DNA from: an uncultured Pelagibacteraceae bacterium
Lineage (GTDB): Bacteria > Pseudomonadota > Alphaproteobacteria > Pelagibacterales > Pelagibacteraceae
DNA length: 35,438 nucleotides
Reading direction: 5' to 3'
Assembly: GCA_902579925.1 (NCBI GenBank)
Contig: CACHIS010000008.1
Location: forward strand, 1 to 35,438
The notes under the pieces are model-generated. The model was given only the letters and a program-made list of their open reading frames with translations, searched no databases and was not told where the DNA came from. The translations under genes were made by a program, and so were the position numbers. This document shows, one piece after another, positions 1-8,491 of the stretch (positions within the stretch are counted from its first letter, which is position 1; each line of letters begins with the position of its first letter).

Positions 1-1
1 T

Positions 2-598
2 AAAGATCAATTAACTGCCAAATATCTTGAAAAAAAAAGTACAAAAAAATTTAAACCTAGATTTAAAGCTAGATTAAGAAAAAATAAGCAAATAATTAAT
101 AAAAACATTGATAATTTTTTTGGCTGGGTCAAGGGAGCTGAATTAGTTGAGCTTAAACAATGTAATACAGCTGAAGATCCAGTGAGACCTGAATTAGATG
201 TGTCTTTTCGAACAAGTAATGGAAGGAAAATTTATGGCGTAAAATACAAAAAAGAAATTCATGCTGTTATGTGTTTTGCTTTTACAAATAAAGTTCCCAA
301 GAATGTTGAAGAATTAGATAAATTCAGTCAGGATGCATACCTACAAAGTACTCTTCGGGGGCAAAATGTTGGTCAAATTGCTATTGCATACACTGTTTGG
401 TCTAAAAAAAAGGGGGGTGGAAAATTAATCGTGAACGAAGTTTTCAAAAAAATTAAAAGATCAAATCACTTAAATAGACTAGTTACTCTCTCTCCTCTTA
501 CAAAAATGGCAACAAAATTTCACAGTAAGAATGGCGCAAAGCTTTTACAAGTAAATGAAAATACTCAAAATTTTGAGTATGAAATTGTAAAAAAATAA
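2..598 (+). CDS. Hypothetical GNAT-like protein, 5' end outside window
   Basis: The frame is open from base 2, so the start lies to the left of the window or, less likely, at the GTG at 182. The N-terminal visible part is lysine-rich. The C-terminal half contains AIAYTVW, then KGGGKLIVNEVFKKIK, then LVTLSPLTKMATKFH and a final NGAKLL. That succession (beta strand, G-rich loop before an amphipathic helix, then a strand and a helix) resembles the acetyl-CoA binding half of GNAT acetyltransferases and the LVTLSP stretch of malonyl-CoA-decarboxylase-like GNAT folds. No substrate can be proposed. It is convergent with the ybbP gene, with a 39 bp A/T-only spacer. I am fairly sure it is a real gene. 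The GNAT relation is inference from motif order only. Confidence 0.6.
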   Translation, partial: KDQLTAKYLEKKSTKKFKPRFKARLRKNKQIINKNIDNFFGWVKGAELVELKQCNTAEDPVRPELDVSFRTSNGRKIYGVKYKKEIHAVMCFAFTNKVPKNVEELDKFSQDAYLQSTLRGQNVGQIAIAYTVWSKKKGGGKLIVNEVFKKIKRSNHLNRLVTLSPLTKMATKFHSKNGAKLLQVNENTQNFEYEIVKK

Positions 599-637
599 AA
601 AATTTTTATATTTTAAATTTCATATTAGGCGATTTTG

Positions 638-3142
638 TTATTGATTTCTTATAAGTGGATAAACTTTAGGATTTAAATATTTTAAATTGGTTAATAAAAT
701 TAAAATTAAAGTGGTTAATCCAATACAAATACAGAGGTATATCAAAACTTTAAAATCAAATTGCCATGCTAATTCAAATATATTTTCAATAATAAATTTT
801 GAGCCAAAAACAGAAAAAAATATTGCAATTAATATTACTGATTTAAAAATGATTAAAAATTCAATTAGCGATGAAAAAACAATCTCTTTTTTTGAAAATC
901 CTAAAATTTTAAATATTAAATTTTGATATTCTTTCATTTTGCCTTGTACAATTATCGCACTTGAGATCACTATTAAACCAATAACGATTGTTACTGCTGA
1001 AATTAATATAACAGCTATAAAAACTTTATTTAAGATAGATGTTACTTTATTTAAATAATCTGCAATTTTAATCATTGATAAACTTGGAAGAACTTTAAGC
1101 ATTTCTATTTCGTTAAATTTATTTAAATTTTTAAACTTTGTTGTTGCCAAGTACTCATGTGGAATTTTGATTGCAAATTCAGGATTAAATAACATCGCAA
1201 AATTTATGTTAAGATCTCTATAATCAACCTCTCTAAAATTTATTACTTCACCATCTATTTCTCTGCCATAAATATTTAAAGTAAATATGTCGCCCAAATT
1301 AACATTAAAATCTTTCGCAACTTTTGCGTCTAATGATATTTGAAGTTGATTTGGTCTAGATAAGTCCCACCACTCACCTTTTACAATCAGGTTATCCTCA
1401 GGCACTTTTTCTGACCACGATGATCTTCTTTCACTTTCAATGACCCAGAAACTATCATTATCACTATCAATATATGTATTTGGATTTATACCGTTAATTT
1501 TGATAATGCCTGAAGAAACCATTGGTACGATTTCAATATTTGCATTAGGGTCCATTAACAAAATACTTTTCTCAAATTTCTCTTTTTCTCCATTTTGAAT
1601 ACCTACAAAGAAGTAATCTGGGGCAATATCAGGAATTGATTTAGCTATTTCTCTTTGAAAGTTTGTTCCAACTAGTGCTAAAGTTAATAGTAAAGTAACA
1701 CCTAAACCTAGAGACATAATTGTAATAGGTGTAATACTTTTCGTTTGAGTTATGTTTTTGATAGATAACTTTAAAGAAATACCTGAGTTTACTTTTAATT
1801 TTTTAAGTGAAAAAATTATAAATTTTGATAGTAAAAAAAACATAATCAAACATATAAAAAATGCCCCAAAATAACTCAGGCTATAACCAGGATTTTCAGA
1901 TTTAAAAGTGAACAATAAAATTAAGATTGAGAGCAGAAAAATGCTTAAAAAGACTAATTTTTTTGAATAATAAAATTGTAAATTTTGAAATACATTTCTA
2001 AATAAATTTGAGGCTTTAACTTGATCAATGGAGCTAATAGTTGGAATAGAAAAAATGATTAATACCAATAAACCTATCAAAAATATTTTAACAAGGTTTA
2101 TATAAGAAATAGCTGGATAAATATTTAATCCAATGCCTTCAGATAAATATTTATTTGCAATAGGCACAGTAACGAAACTAGCAAAATATGCACAAATACT
2201 AATGATAAGTAATAATATAAATAACTGGAGATAATAAAGCTTTTTAATATTTCCGGAGTAAAAACCGACAGCCTTTCTTACTGCTATAGACATATTGTTT
2301 TGGTTAATAAAAGATAAAAAAGTATTAGAAATTCCAATTCCAGCAATTAACATTGCACTAATTGATACCAATGACAAAAACTGTGAAAAATTGTTAATAA
2401 TTCGCTTCAATCCACTGGCAGAGTTTTCAGGATATCTAAGCTTAACTTTTTGATCGTCTTTAAAAATTTTTTCAATTTTTTTTTCGAAAATATCCGAGTC
2501 TTTATTTTGATTAAATTTTACTTTGTACTCGTAATTTAAAAAACTGCCTATACCATTTAATTTTAAAATATCCAAAGTTTGTTCGCTTGCCAAAGCCCAA
2601 TCACCGAAAGCTACAAACCCACTGACATCTGGAACAGACTTTACTTTACCAATAACTGTAAATTCTTGATCTTGAATATTTACAATTTCATTAATTTTAA
2701 TTTTAAGAGTTTTTGATAAGCTTTCATTAATTAAAATTGTTTTTGGTTCATTATGCATCCGCTCAAAAGCTCCTGCAGGCTCATAAACAATCTCACCATA
2801 AAGAGGATATTTTTTATCAACTGTTTTAATTCTAGTAAATAAAGATTCATTTTTTTCACGATTGGTTGTTGAAAGCATTGTACTAAACTCAATCATCTGG
2901 GAGACAGTAGCGAATTCTTCGACTTTATTAATTAAGTCTAAATTTCCTTGATTACGATTATAATCAATTTCAAAATCTCCCCCAAGCAATGCTCTAGCAT
3001 TATTATTTAATTCTTTTTTTAAACTGTCCTCGATTGTAAAAATTGCGCTTAACACAAAAAGACTAATAAATAGTGTTACAATAATACTTGAAATTTTTTT
3101 AAAATTCCTTCTCAAGTCTCTTAAGGCATATTTAAATATCAT
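638..3142 (-). CDS. ybbP: ABC transporter permease, FtsX/YbbP family
   Basis: A large inner-membrane permease (834 aa from this start) with an N-terminal membrane helix, a long periplasmic domain (about residues 45-245), a block of three helices, a central membrane section, a second periplasmic domain and a C-terminal block of three helices. This is the duplicated FtsX-like layout of YbbP-type permeases working with a LolD/YbbA-type ATPase. I chose the ATG at 3142 (protein starts MIFKYALRDLRRNF, the usual family start) rather than the in-frame ATG at 3175 or 3223, which would overlap the ATPase gene by 17 or 65 bp. It lies directly downstream of that ATPase, and the pair is divergent from tesA as in E. 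coli (tesA / ybbA-ybbP). The exact substrate is unknown in the family. Export or extraction of membrane-associated compounds is the usual proposal. Confidence 0.85.
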   Translation of the reverse strand: MIFKYALRDLRRNFKKISSIIVTLFISLFVLSAIFTIEDSLKKELNNNARALLGGDFEIDYNRNQGNLDLINKVEEFATVSQMIEFSTMLSTTNREKNESLFTRIKTVDKKYPLYGEIVYEPAGAFERMHNEPKTILINESLSKTLKIKINEIVNIQDQEFTVIGKVKSVPDVSGFVAFGDWALASEQTLDILKLNGIGSFLNYEYKVKFNQNKDSDIFEKKIEKIFKDDQKVKLRYPENSASGLKRIINNFSQFLSLVSISAMLIAGIGISNTFLSFINQNNMSIAVRKAVGFYSGNIKKLYYLQLFILLLIISICAYFASFVTVPIANKYLSEGIGLNIYPAISYINLVKIFLIGLLVLIIFSIPTISSIDQVKASNLFRNVFQNLQFYYSKKLVFLSIFLLSILILLFTFKSENPGYSLSYFGAFFICLIMFFLLSKFIIFSLKKLKVNSGISLKLSIKNITQTKSITPITIMSLGLGVTLLLTLALVGTNFQREIAKSIPDIAPDYFFVGIQNGEKEKFEKSILLMDPNANIEIVPMVSSGIIKINGINPNTYIDSDNDSFWVIESERRSSWSEKVPEDNLIVKGEWWDLSRPNQLQISLDAKVAKDFNVNLGDIFTLNIYGREIDGEVINFREVDYRDLNINFAMLFNPEFAIKIPHEYLATTKFKNLNKFNEIEMLKVLPSLSMIKIADYLNKVTSILNKVFIAVILISAVTIVIGLIVISSAIIVQGKMKEYQNLIFKILGFSKKEIVFSSLIEFLIIFKSVILIAIFFSVFGSKFIIENIFELAWQFDFKVLIYLCICIGLTTLILILLTNLKYLNPKVYPLIRNQ

Positions 3143-3158
3143 ATTAATTTCAGATAAA

Positions 3159-3825
3159 TTACTTAATTTTTCCATCTTTAATTTTAATTTTTCTGTCAGT
3201 TTTATTTGCAAGTTTTGAGTCATGGGTAACTATTATTAATGACGAACCCTCCTCTTTGACATAATTGAATAATATCTTAGAGATCATAATAGAATTTTCC
3301 GTATCTAAATTTCCTGTTGGCTCATCAGCTAAAATTAATTCAGGTTTTATGGCAATTGCTCTCGCGATGGCTACCCTCTGTTGTTCACCCCCCCGATAAT
3401 TGGCTTGGTAAATTATTAAATCGATGTTTAAGACCAAATCTATCCAATAATTCTTTTGCATTCCTCTCAGGATTTTTAAATTTATTAAGTTCAAGAGTTA
3501 GAGCAACATTTTCAACGGCTGTGTAATTAGGAATTAAATAAAAAGACTGAAAAATTATACCAATACTTTTCTTTCTAATCTTTGATACTTGGTCCTCATT
3601 CAATTTAGTTATATCCCGATCTTGAAAAAGTATCTTACCTGATGTTGCACGCTCTAACCCTCCCACCAGCATTATTAGACTTGTTTTTCCTGAGCCACTT
3701 TCTCCTACTATTGAAACAGTTTCTTTTTTTTTGGTAATTAAGTTAATATTATTCAATACATTTATATTAGCCTTGCCAGTTTTATATTTAAGATTTACTT
3801 TTTTTAATTTAAGAAGAACGCTCAT
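3159..3825 (-). pseudogene. ybbA: ABC transporter ATPase YbbA/LolD-like, split by a one-base insertion in a G7 run
   Basis: The first part (start ATG at 3825) has Walker A GESGSGKTS at residues 41-49 and the Q-loop region IIFQSFYLIPNYTAVEN, and ends ...QLSGG followed by TGA at 3387-3385. The second part continues in the +1 frame with [11 protein letters not shown], Walker [13 protein letters not shown] and the H-loop IIVTHDS, ending at 3159. The break falls inside the LSGGEQQR signature, in a run of seven G (C7 on the plus strand, 3388-3394). With six G the frame runs through unbroken and gives 221 aa, normal for YbbA/LolD ATPases. So this is either a sequencing or assembly error in a homopolymer, a true recent mutation, or a gene expressed by slippage. 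Nothing else in either part is degraded. Its permease partner downstream is intact. Confidence 0.85.
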
Positions 3826-4444
3826 GTATAAAAGTTTTATTATTAAAATAATTGTTATCTGTCTACTAACCATAAACTCGTATGCAATTGAAAAAATTGT
3901 GTTGTTTGGTGACAGCTTAATGGCAGGTTATGGCTTACCTAATGAGCACCATTTGTCATTCATTTTGCAAGAAAGCTTAAAATCTAAGGGTTACAATATT
4001 GAAGTAATTAATGGAAGTGTATCAGGTAGCACTTCATCAGGAGGACTAAATAGAGCAGAATGGACATTATCAGAGCCAGGAATAGACTTAATGATTTTAG
4101 GCCTAGGTGCTAATGACATGCTTAGAGGTATTGAGCCCACCGAAACCAAAAATAATTTAGAAAAAATAATTCAAATTTCATTAAAAAAGAATATTGATAT
4201 CATTTTAGCTGGAATGATTGCTCCAAATTCGCATGGATCAAATTATAAAAAAAAATTTGATAAGATTTTTTCAAATTTATCTAAAGAATATAAATTAGAA
4301 CTTATTCCTTTTTTACTTGAGGGAGTAGCTATGAATGCTGAGCTTAATTTAAGCGATGGTATGCATCCAAATCATAAAGGAGTAATAATTATCAGCAAAA
4401 AATTAGAAAAGATAATTTTAAAAAAAAATGTAAAAAATTACTAA
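3824..4444 (+). CDS. tesA: SGNH/GDSL hydrolase, TesA-type lysophospholipase/arylesterase
   Basis: The 206-residue protein starts with a hydrophobic signal peptide (about residues 1-21, ending ...INSYA), so it should act in the periplasm. All SGNH blocks are visible: block I FGDSL with nucleophile Ser31, block II Gly near residues 64-68 (GSVSGS), block III GAND (95-98) and block V DGMHPN with Asp178 and His181. The family hydrolyses acyl esters and thioesters, including lysophospholipids. The start at 3824 is preferred over an in-frame ATG at 3731, because it gives the signal peptide and just abuts the divergent ybbA start: the two ATGs share the sequence CATG at 3823-3826. Weak AAGAAG upstream could serve as ribosome binding site. 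The divergence from ybbAP matches E. coli synteny. Confidence 0.92.
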   Translation: MYKSFIIKIIVICLLTINSYAIEKIVLFGDSLMAGYGLPNEHHLSFILQESLKSKGYNIEVINGSVSGSTSSGGLNRAEWTLSEPGIDLMILGLGANDMLRGIEPTETKNNLEKIIQISLKKNIDIILAGMIAPNSHGSNYKKKFDKIFSNLSKEYKLELIPFLLEGVAMNAELNLSDGMHPNHKGVIIISKKLEKIILKKNVKNY

Positions 4445-5445
4445 TGATGAAAAAAAAACCTTACCATCATCTTCCCGATGGCACGTTTAGAAATCCTGAA
4501 GGCTCACCTCAAAGAGATCCTAATGTAAAGTGGTCTTATAAAATATTTAATAAAGAAAAAAAAAAATTAGATATGACAATAACTGATGGTCACGTTTTAA
4601 GTAAAGATCAAGTATTAAGAGATCTAGAAAAATTAAAAGATGATGATTATATTGGTTGGATTGGTCACGCAACGTTTATTATTAAATTAGGAAATAATAC
4701 AATAATTACAGATCCTATTTTTTCTAAAAATGCAGGACCACTTATATTTGGACCTAAAAGATTTACAGATCCAGCTTTAAAATTGAATCAATTACCTGAA
4801 ATTGATCTATTTTTACTTACTCACAATCATTATGATCATCAAGATATGATGACAATAAAAAGATTTCCTTTCAAAGATGCAAAAGTATTAGTTCCTTTAA
4901 ATCTTAGTAAATATTTCAAATCTAATGGATATAATGATATTAATGAAATGGACTGGTATGATGAAATTAAGATCAATCAAAATTTAAAGATTACATTTCT
5001 TCCAGCTGTACACTGGTCAAAAAGAAGCTTAACCGACACCAATAAAACTTTGTGGGGAAATTTTTTAATAGAGTACAATAAAAAAAAAATACTATTTGCA
5101 TGCGATACTGGACTTGGAAATATTTATAAATATTTAGGTAATAAGTATGGACCGATCGACCTTACAATTATAAATATAGGTGCGTATAATTTTTTTCCAA
5201 TAATGCCATACAAAGATAGATCTATTTATCACACTAATCCTGAAGAGGCCTTGAGTATTGGACGAGAATTGAAAAGTAAAAAAATTTTAGGTATGCATTG
5301 GGGAACATTTGTTTTGTCATTAGAACCAATAATGGAACCCCCTATAAGGTTCAAAGATAATGCTGAAAAATATGGATTTAAAAAAAAAGATGCGATAATT
5401 TTTAGTATTGGACAAATTTCTAAAATGACAGATATTATAGAATAA
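4444..5445 (+). CDS. Metallo-beta-lactamase-fold hydrolase, NAPE-PLD/UlaG-like
   Basis: This 333-residue protein has the metal-binding signature THNHYDH at residues 126-132 (HxHxDH), preceded by the strand/loop IGHATFII and TDPIF, and followed by further candidate ligands in PAVHWSKR, FACDTG and LGMHWGTF. This layout matches the N-acyl-phosphatidylethanolamine-hydrolysing phospholipase D branch of the fold. There is no signal peptide, so it is probably cytoplasmic. The start ATG overlaps the tesA stop by one base (TAATG), and a second ATG follows at 4447, so the genes are very likely cotranscribed. A role next to TesA in phospholipid or N-acyl lipid turnover is plausible but is inference. Other members of this branch act on unrelated substrates such as lactones. 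Confidence 0.8.
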   Translation: MMKKKPYHHLPDGTFRNPEGSPQRDPNVKWSYKIFNKEKKKLDMTITDGHVLSKDQVLRDLEKLKDDDYIGWIGHATFIIKLGNNTIITDPIFSKNAGPLIFGPKRFTDPALKLNQLPEIDLFLLTHNHYDHQDMMTIKRFPFKDAKVLVPLNLSKYFKSNGYNDINEMDWYDEIKINQNLKITFLPAVHWSKRSLTDTNKTLWGNFLIEYNKKKILFACDTGLGNIYKYLGNKYGPIDLTIINIGAYNFFPIMPYKDRSIYHTNPEEALSIGRELKSKKILGMHWGTFVLSLEPIMEPPIRFKDNAEKYGFKKKDAIIFSIGQISKMTDIIE

Positions 5446-5446
5446 T

Positions 5447-6559
5447 ATGTTAAGTTATTTATTACCTTTTATTGTTCTGATCTTAATTGTTGTGTTTATA
5501 CATGAATATGGACATTATTATTTTGCAAAAAGATATGGTGTCGGAGTTACAGATTTTTCTATTGGTTTTGGTAAAGAAATTTTTGGCTGGAACGATAAAT
5601 CGGGTACAAGATGGAAAATATGCTGGATACCTCTTGGGGGTTACGTAAAATTTTTTGGAGACAGGAATGTATACTCTCAAGCTGATCATAAAGAGATCTT
5701 AGAAAAGTATAATGATGAAGAACAAAAAAAATTATTTATCTTAAAACCTTTATATCAAAGAACTTTAATTGTATTTGGTGGTCCTTTAGCAAATTTTCTA
5801 TTAGCTTTGGTGATTTTTTTTTCAATTTATACATTTATTGGTAAAGATTTTACTCCAGCTGTAATCAATGAGGTGCAGAAAGATAGTCCAGCTATGGTAG
5901 GGGGATTAAAACAAAATGATATAATTTTGGAAATAGATGGCAATAAAGTCCAAAGCATAATGGATGTTTCTAAATTTATTACAATGTCTATAGATGAGAT
6001 CATCGATTTTAAGATTAAACGATCTTACGAAGAGTTAATTTTCAAAATAAAACCAAACACAGTTTTAGGTGAAGATAATTTAGGTAATAAATTAAATAAA
6101 AGGATAGTGGGAATAAAATTAGGAACCTACAATAATGAAATTAATCACGTAAAATTAGGACCTGCTCAATCGATTTATCACGCCGCTAATGAAGTTTATT
6201 ATGTAAGTATTTCCTCTCTCAAATACATAGGTGCTATGATTTTTGGTAAAGCTGATACTTCTCAACTTGGTGGCCCAATCAGAATTGCAAAAATTTCGGG
6301 GCAAGTCGCAGAATTTGGTGTTCTAGCCTTTATAAGTATGATGGCTTATATTTCTATAAGTCTTGGTTTAGTGAATTTATTTCCAATTCCAATGCTTGAT
6401 GGAGGACATTTAATGTTTTATGCATTTGAAAAAGTTTTAGGTCGACCATTATCTCAAAAAACTCAAGAAGGTTTTTTTCGAATCGGATTATTTTTATTGA
6501 TATCTTTAATGTTTTTTACCACTTTTAATGACCTAAAGGACCTTGGATTATTTAGATAA
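5447..6559 (+). CDS. rseP: RIP zinc metalloprotease RseP (site-2 protease, M50)
   Basis: An intramembrane metalloprotease. The first membrane helix carries HEYGH (residues 19-23), the zinc and catalytic motif. A PDZ domain follows a further helix (about residues 120-200, beginning ...PAVINEVQKDSPAMVGGL). The C-terminal helix carries PMLDGGH, the third ligand motif. The length of 370 aa is normal. In other bacteria RseP cleaves anti-sigma factors such as RseA and clears leftover signal peptides. No sigma-E or RseA gene is visible in the window. It starts one base after the upstream hydrolase stop. It is not next to dxr and bamA here, although that is a common neighbourhood in alphaproteobacteria. 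Confidence 0.93.
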   Translation: MLSYLLPFIVLILIVVFIHEYGHYYFAKRYGVGVTDFSIGFGKEIFGWNDKSGTRWKICWIPLGGYVKFFGDRNVYSQADHKEILEKYNDEEQKKLFILKPLYQRTLIVFGGPLANFLLALVIFFSIYTFIGKDFTPAVINEVQKDSPAMVGGLKQNDIILEIDGNKVQSIMDVSKFITMSIDEIIDFKIKRSYEELIFKIKPNTVLGEDNLGNKLNKRIVGIKLGTYNNEINHVKLGPAQSIYHAANEVYYVSISSLKYIGAMIFGKADTSQLGGPIRIAKISGQVAEFGVLAFISMMAYISISLGLVNLFPIPMLDGGHLMFYAFEKVLGRPLSQKTQEGFFRIGLFLLISLMFFTTFNDLKDLGLFR

Positions 6560-6571
6560 ATAATTGTTTAA

Positions 6572-6612
6572 AAGTATTAAAAAGTCAATAAAATCAACAT
6601 TTTTTAATACTT
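6572..6612 (+). terminator. A/T-only inverted repeat after rseP, possible weak terminator
   Basis: The arms AAGTATTAAAAA (6572-6583) and TTTTTAATACTT (6601-6612) are perfectly complementary over 12 bp with a 17-base loop. It lies 12 bases after the rseP stop. The stem has almost no G:C pairs, so termination strength is doubtful. It could instead simply be AT-rich promoter DNA for the downstream HU gene. Confidence 0.35.
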
Positions 6613-6713
6613 ACAACATATTGTGTATAACTTTTTTATATATACTAAAAAAAGTCTTGATTTATCAACACTTTTGACAACAATGAGAATAACCTAATAA
6701 AACCGGAGCTAAA

Positions 6714-6989
6714 ATGAACAAAAAACAATTAATAGTCAAACTTTCAGGGGCATTAAACCTTAGTAAAGCCGATGCCGAAAGAACTTTTGATACAATTACC
6801 AACACAATTCTAGATGCTTTAAAAGGTGACGATTCAGTGAAAATTGCTGGTTTTGGCACTTATAAAGTAGCAAAAAGAAAAGCTAGGGTTGGAAGAAATC
6901 CGAGAACTGGAGAGCAAATTCAAATTGCTGCATCTCAGAAAGTTAAATTTTTACCTGCTAAAGCTTTAAAAGAAGTATTTAACAAATAA
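6714..6989 (+). CDS. hup: HU family nucleoid DNA-binding protein
   Basis: The 91-residue length is typical of HU. MNKKQLIVKLS starts the helical dimerisation part, followed by the GFGTYKV beta element and the DNA-binding arm AKRKARVGRNPRTGEQIQI, then the final helix region KVKFLPAKALKEVF. The ribosome binding site GGAG (6704-6707) is well placed before the ATG. It has its own 150 bp upstream spacer, which is long for this genome and suggests an independent promoter. A 12-base inverted repeat TTGATTTATCAA (6657-6668) lies in that spacer. HU compacts DNA and assists recombination and transcription. It cannot be told apart from IHF subunits by context, but the arm sequence and length favour HU. 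Confidence 0.95.
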   Translation: MNKKQLIVKLSGALNLSKADAERTFDTITNTILDALKGDDSVKIAGFGTYKVAKRKARVGRNPRTGEQIQIAASQKVKFLPAKALKEVFNK

Positions 6990-6999
6990 TAGTAAAATA

Positions 7000-7030
7000 A
7001 CAGCCTTAACAAAATTCACGTTAAGGCTGT
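7000..7030 (+). terminator. Hairpin downstream of the HU gene
   Basis: ACAGCCTTAAC (7000-7010) pairs perfectly with GTTAAGGCTGT (7020-7030) across a nine-base loop. It sits 11 bases after the HU stop. The downstream tract is TCCTATATG rather than a clean T-run, so it may act as a 3' stabilising hairpin or a moderate terminator. The upstream side (AAAATAA) would give a T-run only on the other strand, where no gene needs it. Confidence 0.6.
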
Positions 7031-7035
7031 TCCTA

Positions 7036-7067
7036 TATGCAAATTCTGCATACCATATTTACATAAT
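7036..7067 (+). promoter_or_regulatory. Candidate amtB promoter with a palindromic operator
   Basis: TATGCA (7036-7041), five bases, TGCATA (7047-7052) form a perfect inverted repeat. CATAAT at 7062-7067 matches five of six bases of a -10 box. No -35 match exists at the right distance; the palindrome occupies that place. This layout would suit a regulated nitrogen-responsive promoter, but no known operator consensus is matched exactly, and this is inference. Confidence 0.35.
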
Positions 7068-7126
7068 CAGCGTTAGTTATTCATTTCCATTAAAATAAAA
7101 GTGTGTCTTTAACAGAAGGGGTCTTT

Positions 7127-8428
7127 ATGACAAAATTAATAAATAAAATAAGTGTCCCGCTTGTAAGTTCAATTTTATTATTGAGTATGGGCGGTACAGC
7201 TATGGCAGAAACAACAGTTTCTGCAGAAATAGGTTTTATATTTAATACCTTGCTATTTTTAATGTGTGGATTTCTAGTCTTCTTTATGGCTTGTGGATTT
7301 GCAATGTTAGAGTCAGGTATGGTTACATCAAAAAGTGTATCTGTTATCTGTGCAAAAAATATAGGTTTAATTTCAATTGCCGGAATAATGTTTTGGATGG
7401 TCGGTTACAATCTAGCTTATGGAATACCAGAGGGTGGTTATATAGGTAGTTTTGTTCCTTGGTCAGACTCAAGTGCAGTTGATACTGGTTATGCAGATGG
7501 ATCAGATTGGTATTTCCAAATGGTATTCTGTGCAACAACCGTATCGATTGTTTCTGGAACATTGGCTGAAAGAATTAAGCTCTGGCCATTCTTTTTATTC
7601 GCTGCAATTTTATCAGGAATTATTTATCCAATCGTAATGGGTTGGCAGTGGGGTGGAGGCTGGTTAGCTTCTGCTGGGTTCTCAGACTTTGCGGGATCAA
7701 CACTTGTTCACTCAACTGGTGGAGCAGCTGCTCTAGCAGGTGCTTTAATGTTAGGTCCTAGACTTGGAAGATTTACAAAGTCAGGTCAACCGGCACCGCT
7801 TAAACCATTTGCAGCATCTTCAATTCCATTAGTAACTGTTGGAGTATTTATTCTATGGTTAGGTTGGTTTGGATTTAACGGTGGTTCTCAATTAGCTATT
7901 GGTACAGCTGATGATGCAATTGCCGTATCAACGATATTTCTAAATACTTTCTTAGCAGGAGCTGGTGGTGTAATGGCTGCAGCAACTGTCACAAGATTGA
8001 ATTTTGGAAAAACAGATGTTGTACAAATGTTAAATGGATGTATTGGTGGACTAGTTGCAATTACAGCAGAGCCATTGATGCCTTCACCATTAGCAGCAAT
8101 TTTGATTGGTGCAGTTGGTGGTGTAATCGTAGTTTATGGTACTAAACTTCTATTCTCATTAAAAATTGATGATGTAGTAGGTGCTATACCAGCTCACTTA
8201 TTTGCTGGTATTTGGGGTACATTAGCTGTGCCGATTACAAATCCAGATACTTCATTTGGAACTCAATTATTAGGCGTGATCTCAATTAACGTTTTTGTTT
8301 TCGTAGTAGCTTTGATTGTATGGAGCATTATGAAAGCAACTATTGGTATCAGATTAAGTAAAGAAGCTGAAACCAAAGGTACTGACGTTACTGAAACAGG
8401 AGTGATTGCATACGCAATTCGCGACTAG
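7127..8428 (+). CDS. amtB: Ammonium transporter AmtB
   Basis: The 433-residue protein has an N-terminal signal-like helix (ending ...GGTAMAE) followed by about eleven membrane segments, as usual for Amt proteins. The Amt signature lies at DFAGSTLVHSTGGAAALAGA, containing the first pore histidine. The second conserved histidine region is IPAHLFAGIWGTLA. FFMACGFAMLESGMV is also typical. I place the start at 7127 (MTKLINKIS) because AGAAGGGG at 7113-7120 is correctly spaced. The upstream in-frame start at 7103 lacks a binding site. It imports ammonium and is often induced by nitrogen limitation. No glnK is adjacent, contrary to many proteobacteria, so control through GlnK is not shown here. Confidence 0.95.
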   Translation: MTKLINKISVPLVSSILLLSMGGTAMAETTVSAEIGFIFNTLLFLMCGFLVFFMACGFAMLESGMVTSKSVSVICAKNIGLISIAGIMFWMVGYNLAYGIPEGGYIGSFVPWSDSSAVDTGYADGSDWYFQMVFCATTVSIVSGTLAERIKLWPFFLFAAILSGIIYPIVMGWQWGGGWLASAGFSDFAGSTLVHSTGGAAALAGALMLGPRLGRFTKSGQPAPLKPFAASSIPLVTVGVFILWLGWFGFNGGSQLAIGTADDAIAVSTIFLNTFLAGAGGVMAAATVTRLNFGKTDVVQMLNGCIGGLVAITAEPLMPSPLAAILIGAVGGVIVVYGTKLLFSLKIDDVVGAIPAHLFAGIWGTLAVPITNPDTSFGTQLLGVISINVFVFVVALIVWSIMKATIGIRLSKEAETKGTDVTETGVIAYAIRD

Positions 8429-8440
8429 TTGTTAAATGAC

Positions 8441-8466
8441 AAAGGGATCCCATATGGGATCCCTTT
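8441..8466. repeat. Perfect 26 bp palindrome after amtB
   Basis: AAAGGGATCC followed by CATATG and then GGATCCCTTT reads the same on both strands over all 26 bases. It lies 12 bases after the amtB stop and 25 bases before a separate strong terminator. As RNA it forms a 10-12 bp stem with a tiny loop, but no T-run follows. It may be a 3' end stabilising hairpin, a first terminator, or a protein-binding site. Confidence 0.7.
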
Positions 8467-8491
8467 AACTCTCTCTTAGTTAGTTAAATAT

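Noticed and set aside
687..926. A 79 aa plus-strand frame inside ybbP
   Set aside because: It lies fully antisense to the conserved C-terminal membrane part of the permease. The Lys/Ile/Asn-rich content is what antisense A/T-rich DNA gives.
6674..6700. TTGACA (6674-6679) and TAATAA (6695-6700) as the HU promoter
   Set aside because: The implied start of transcription would fall at or after the GGAG ribosome binding site, and the spacing is only 15 bp.
7264..7637. Short frames inside amtB on both strands
   Set aside because: They lie wholly within the conserved amtB coding sequence and encode no recognisable domain.
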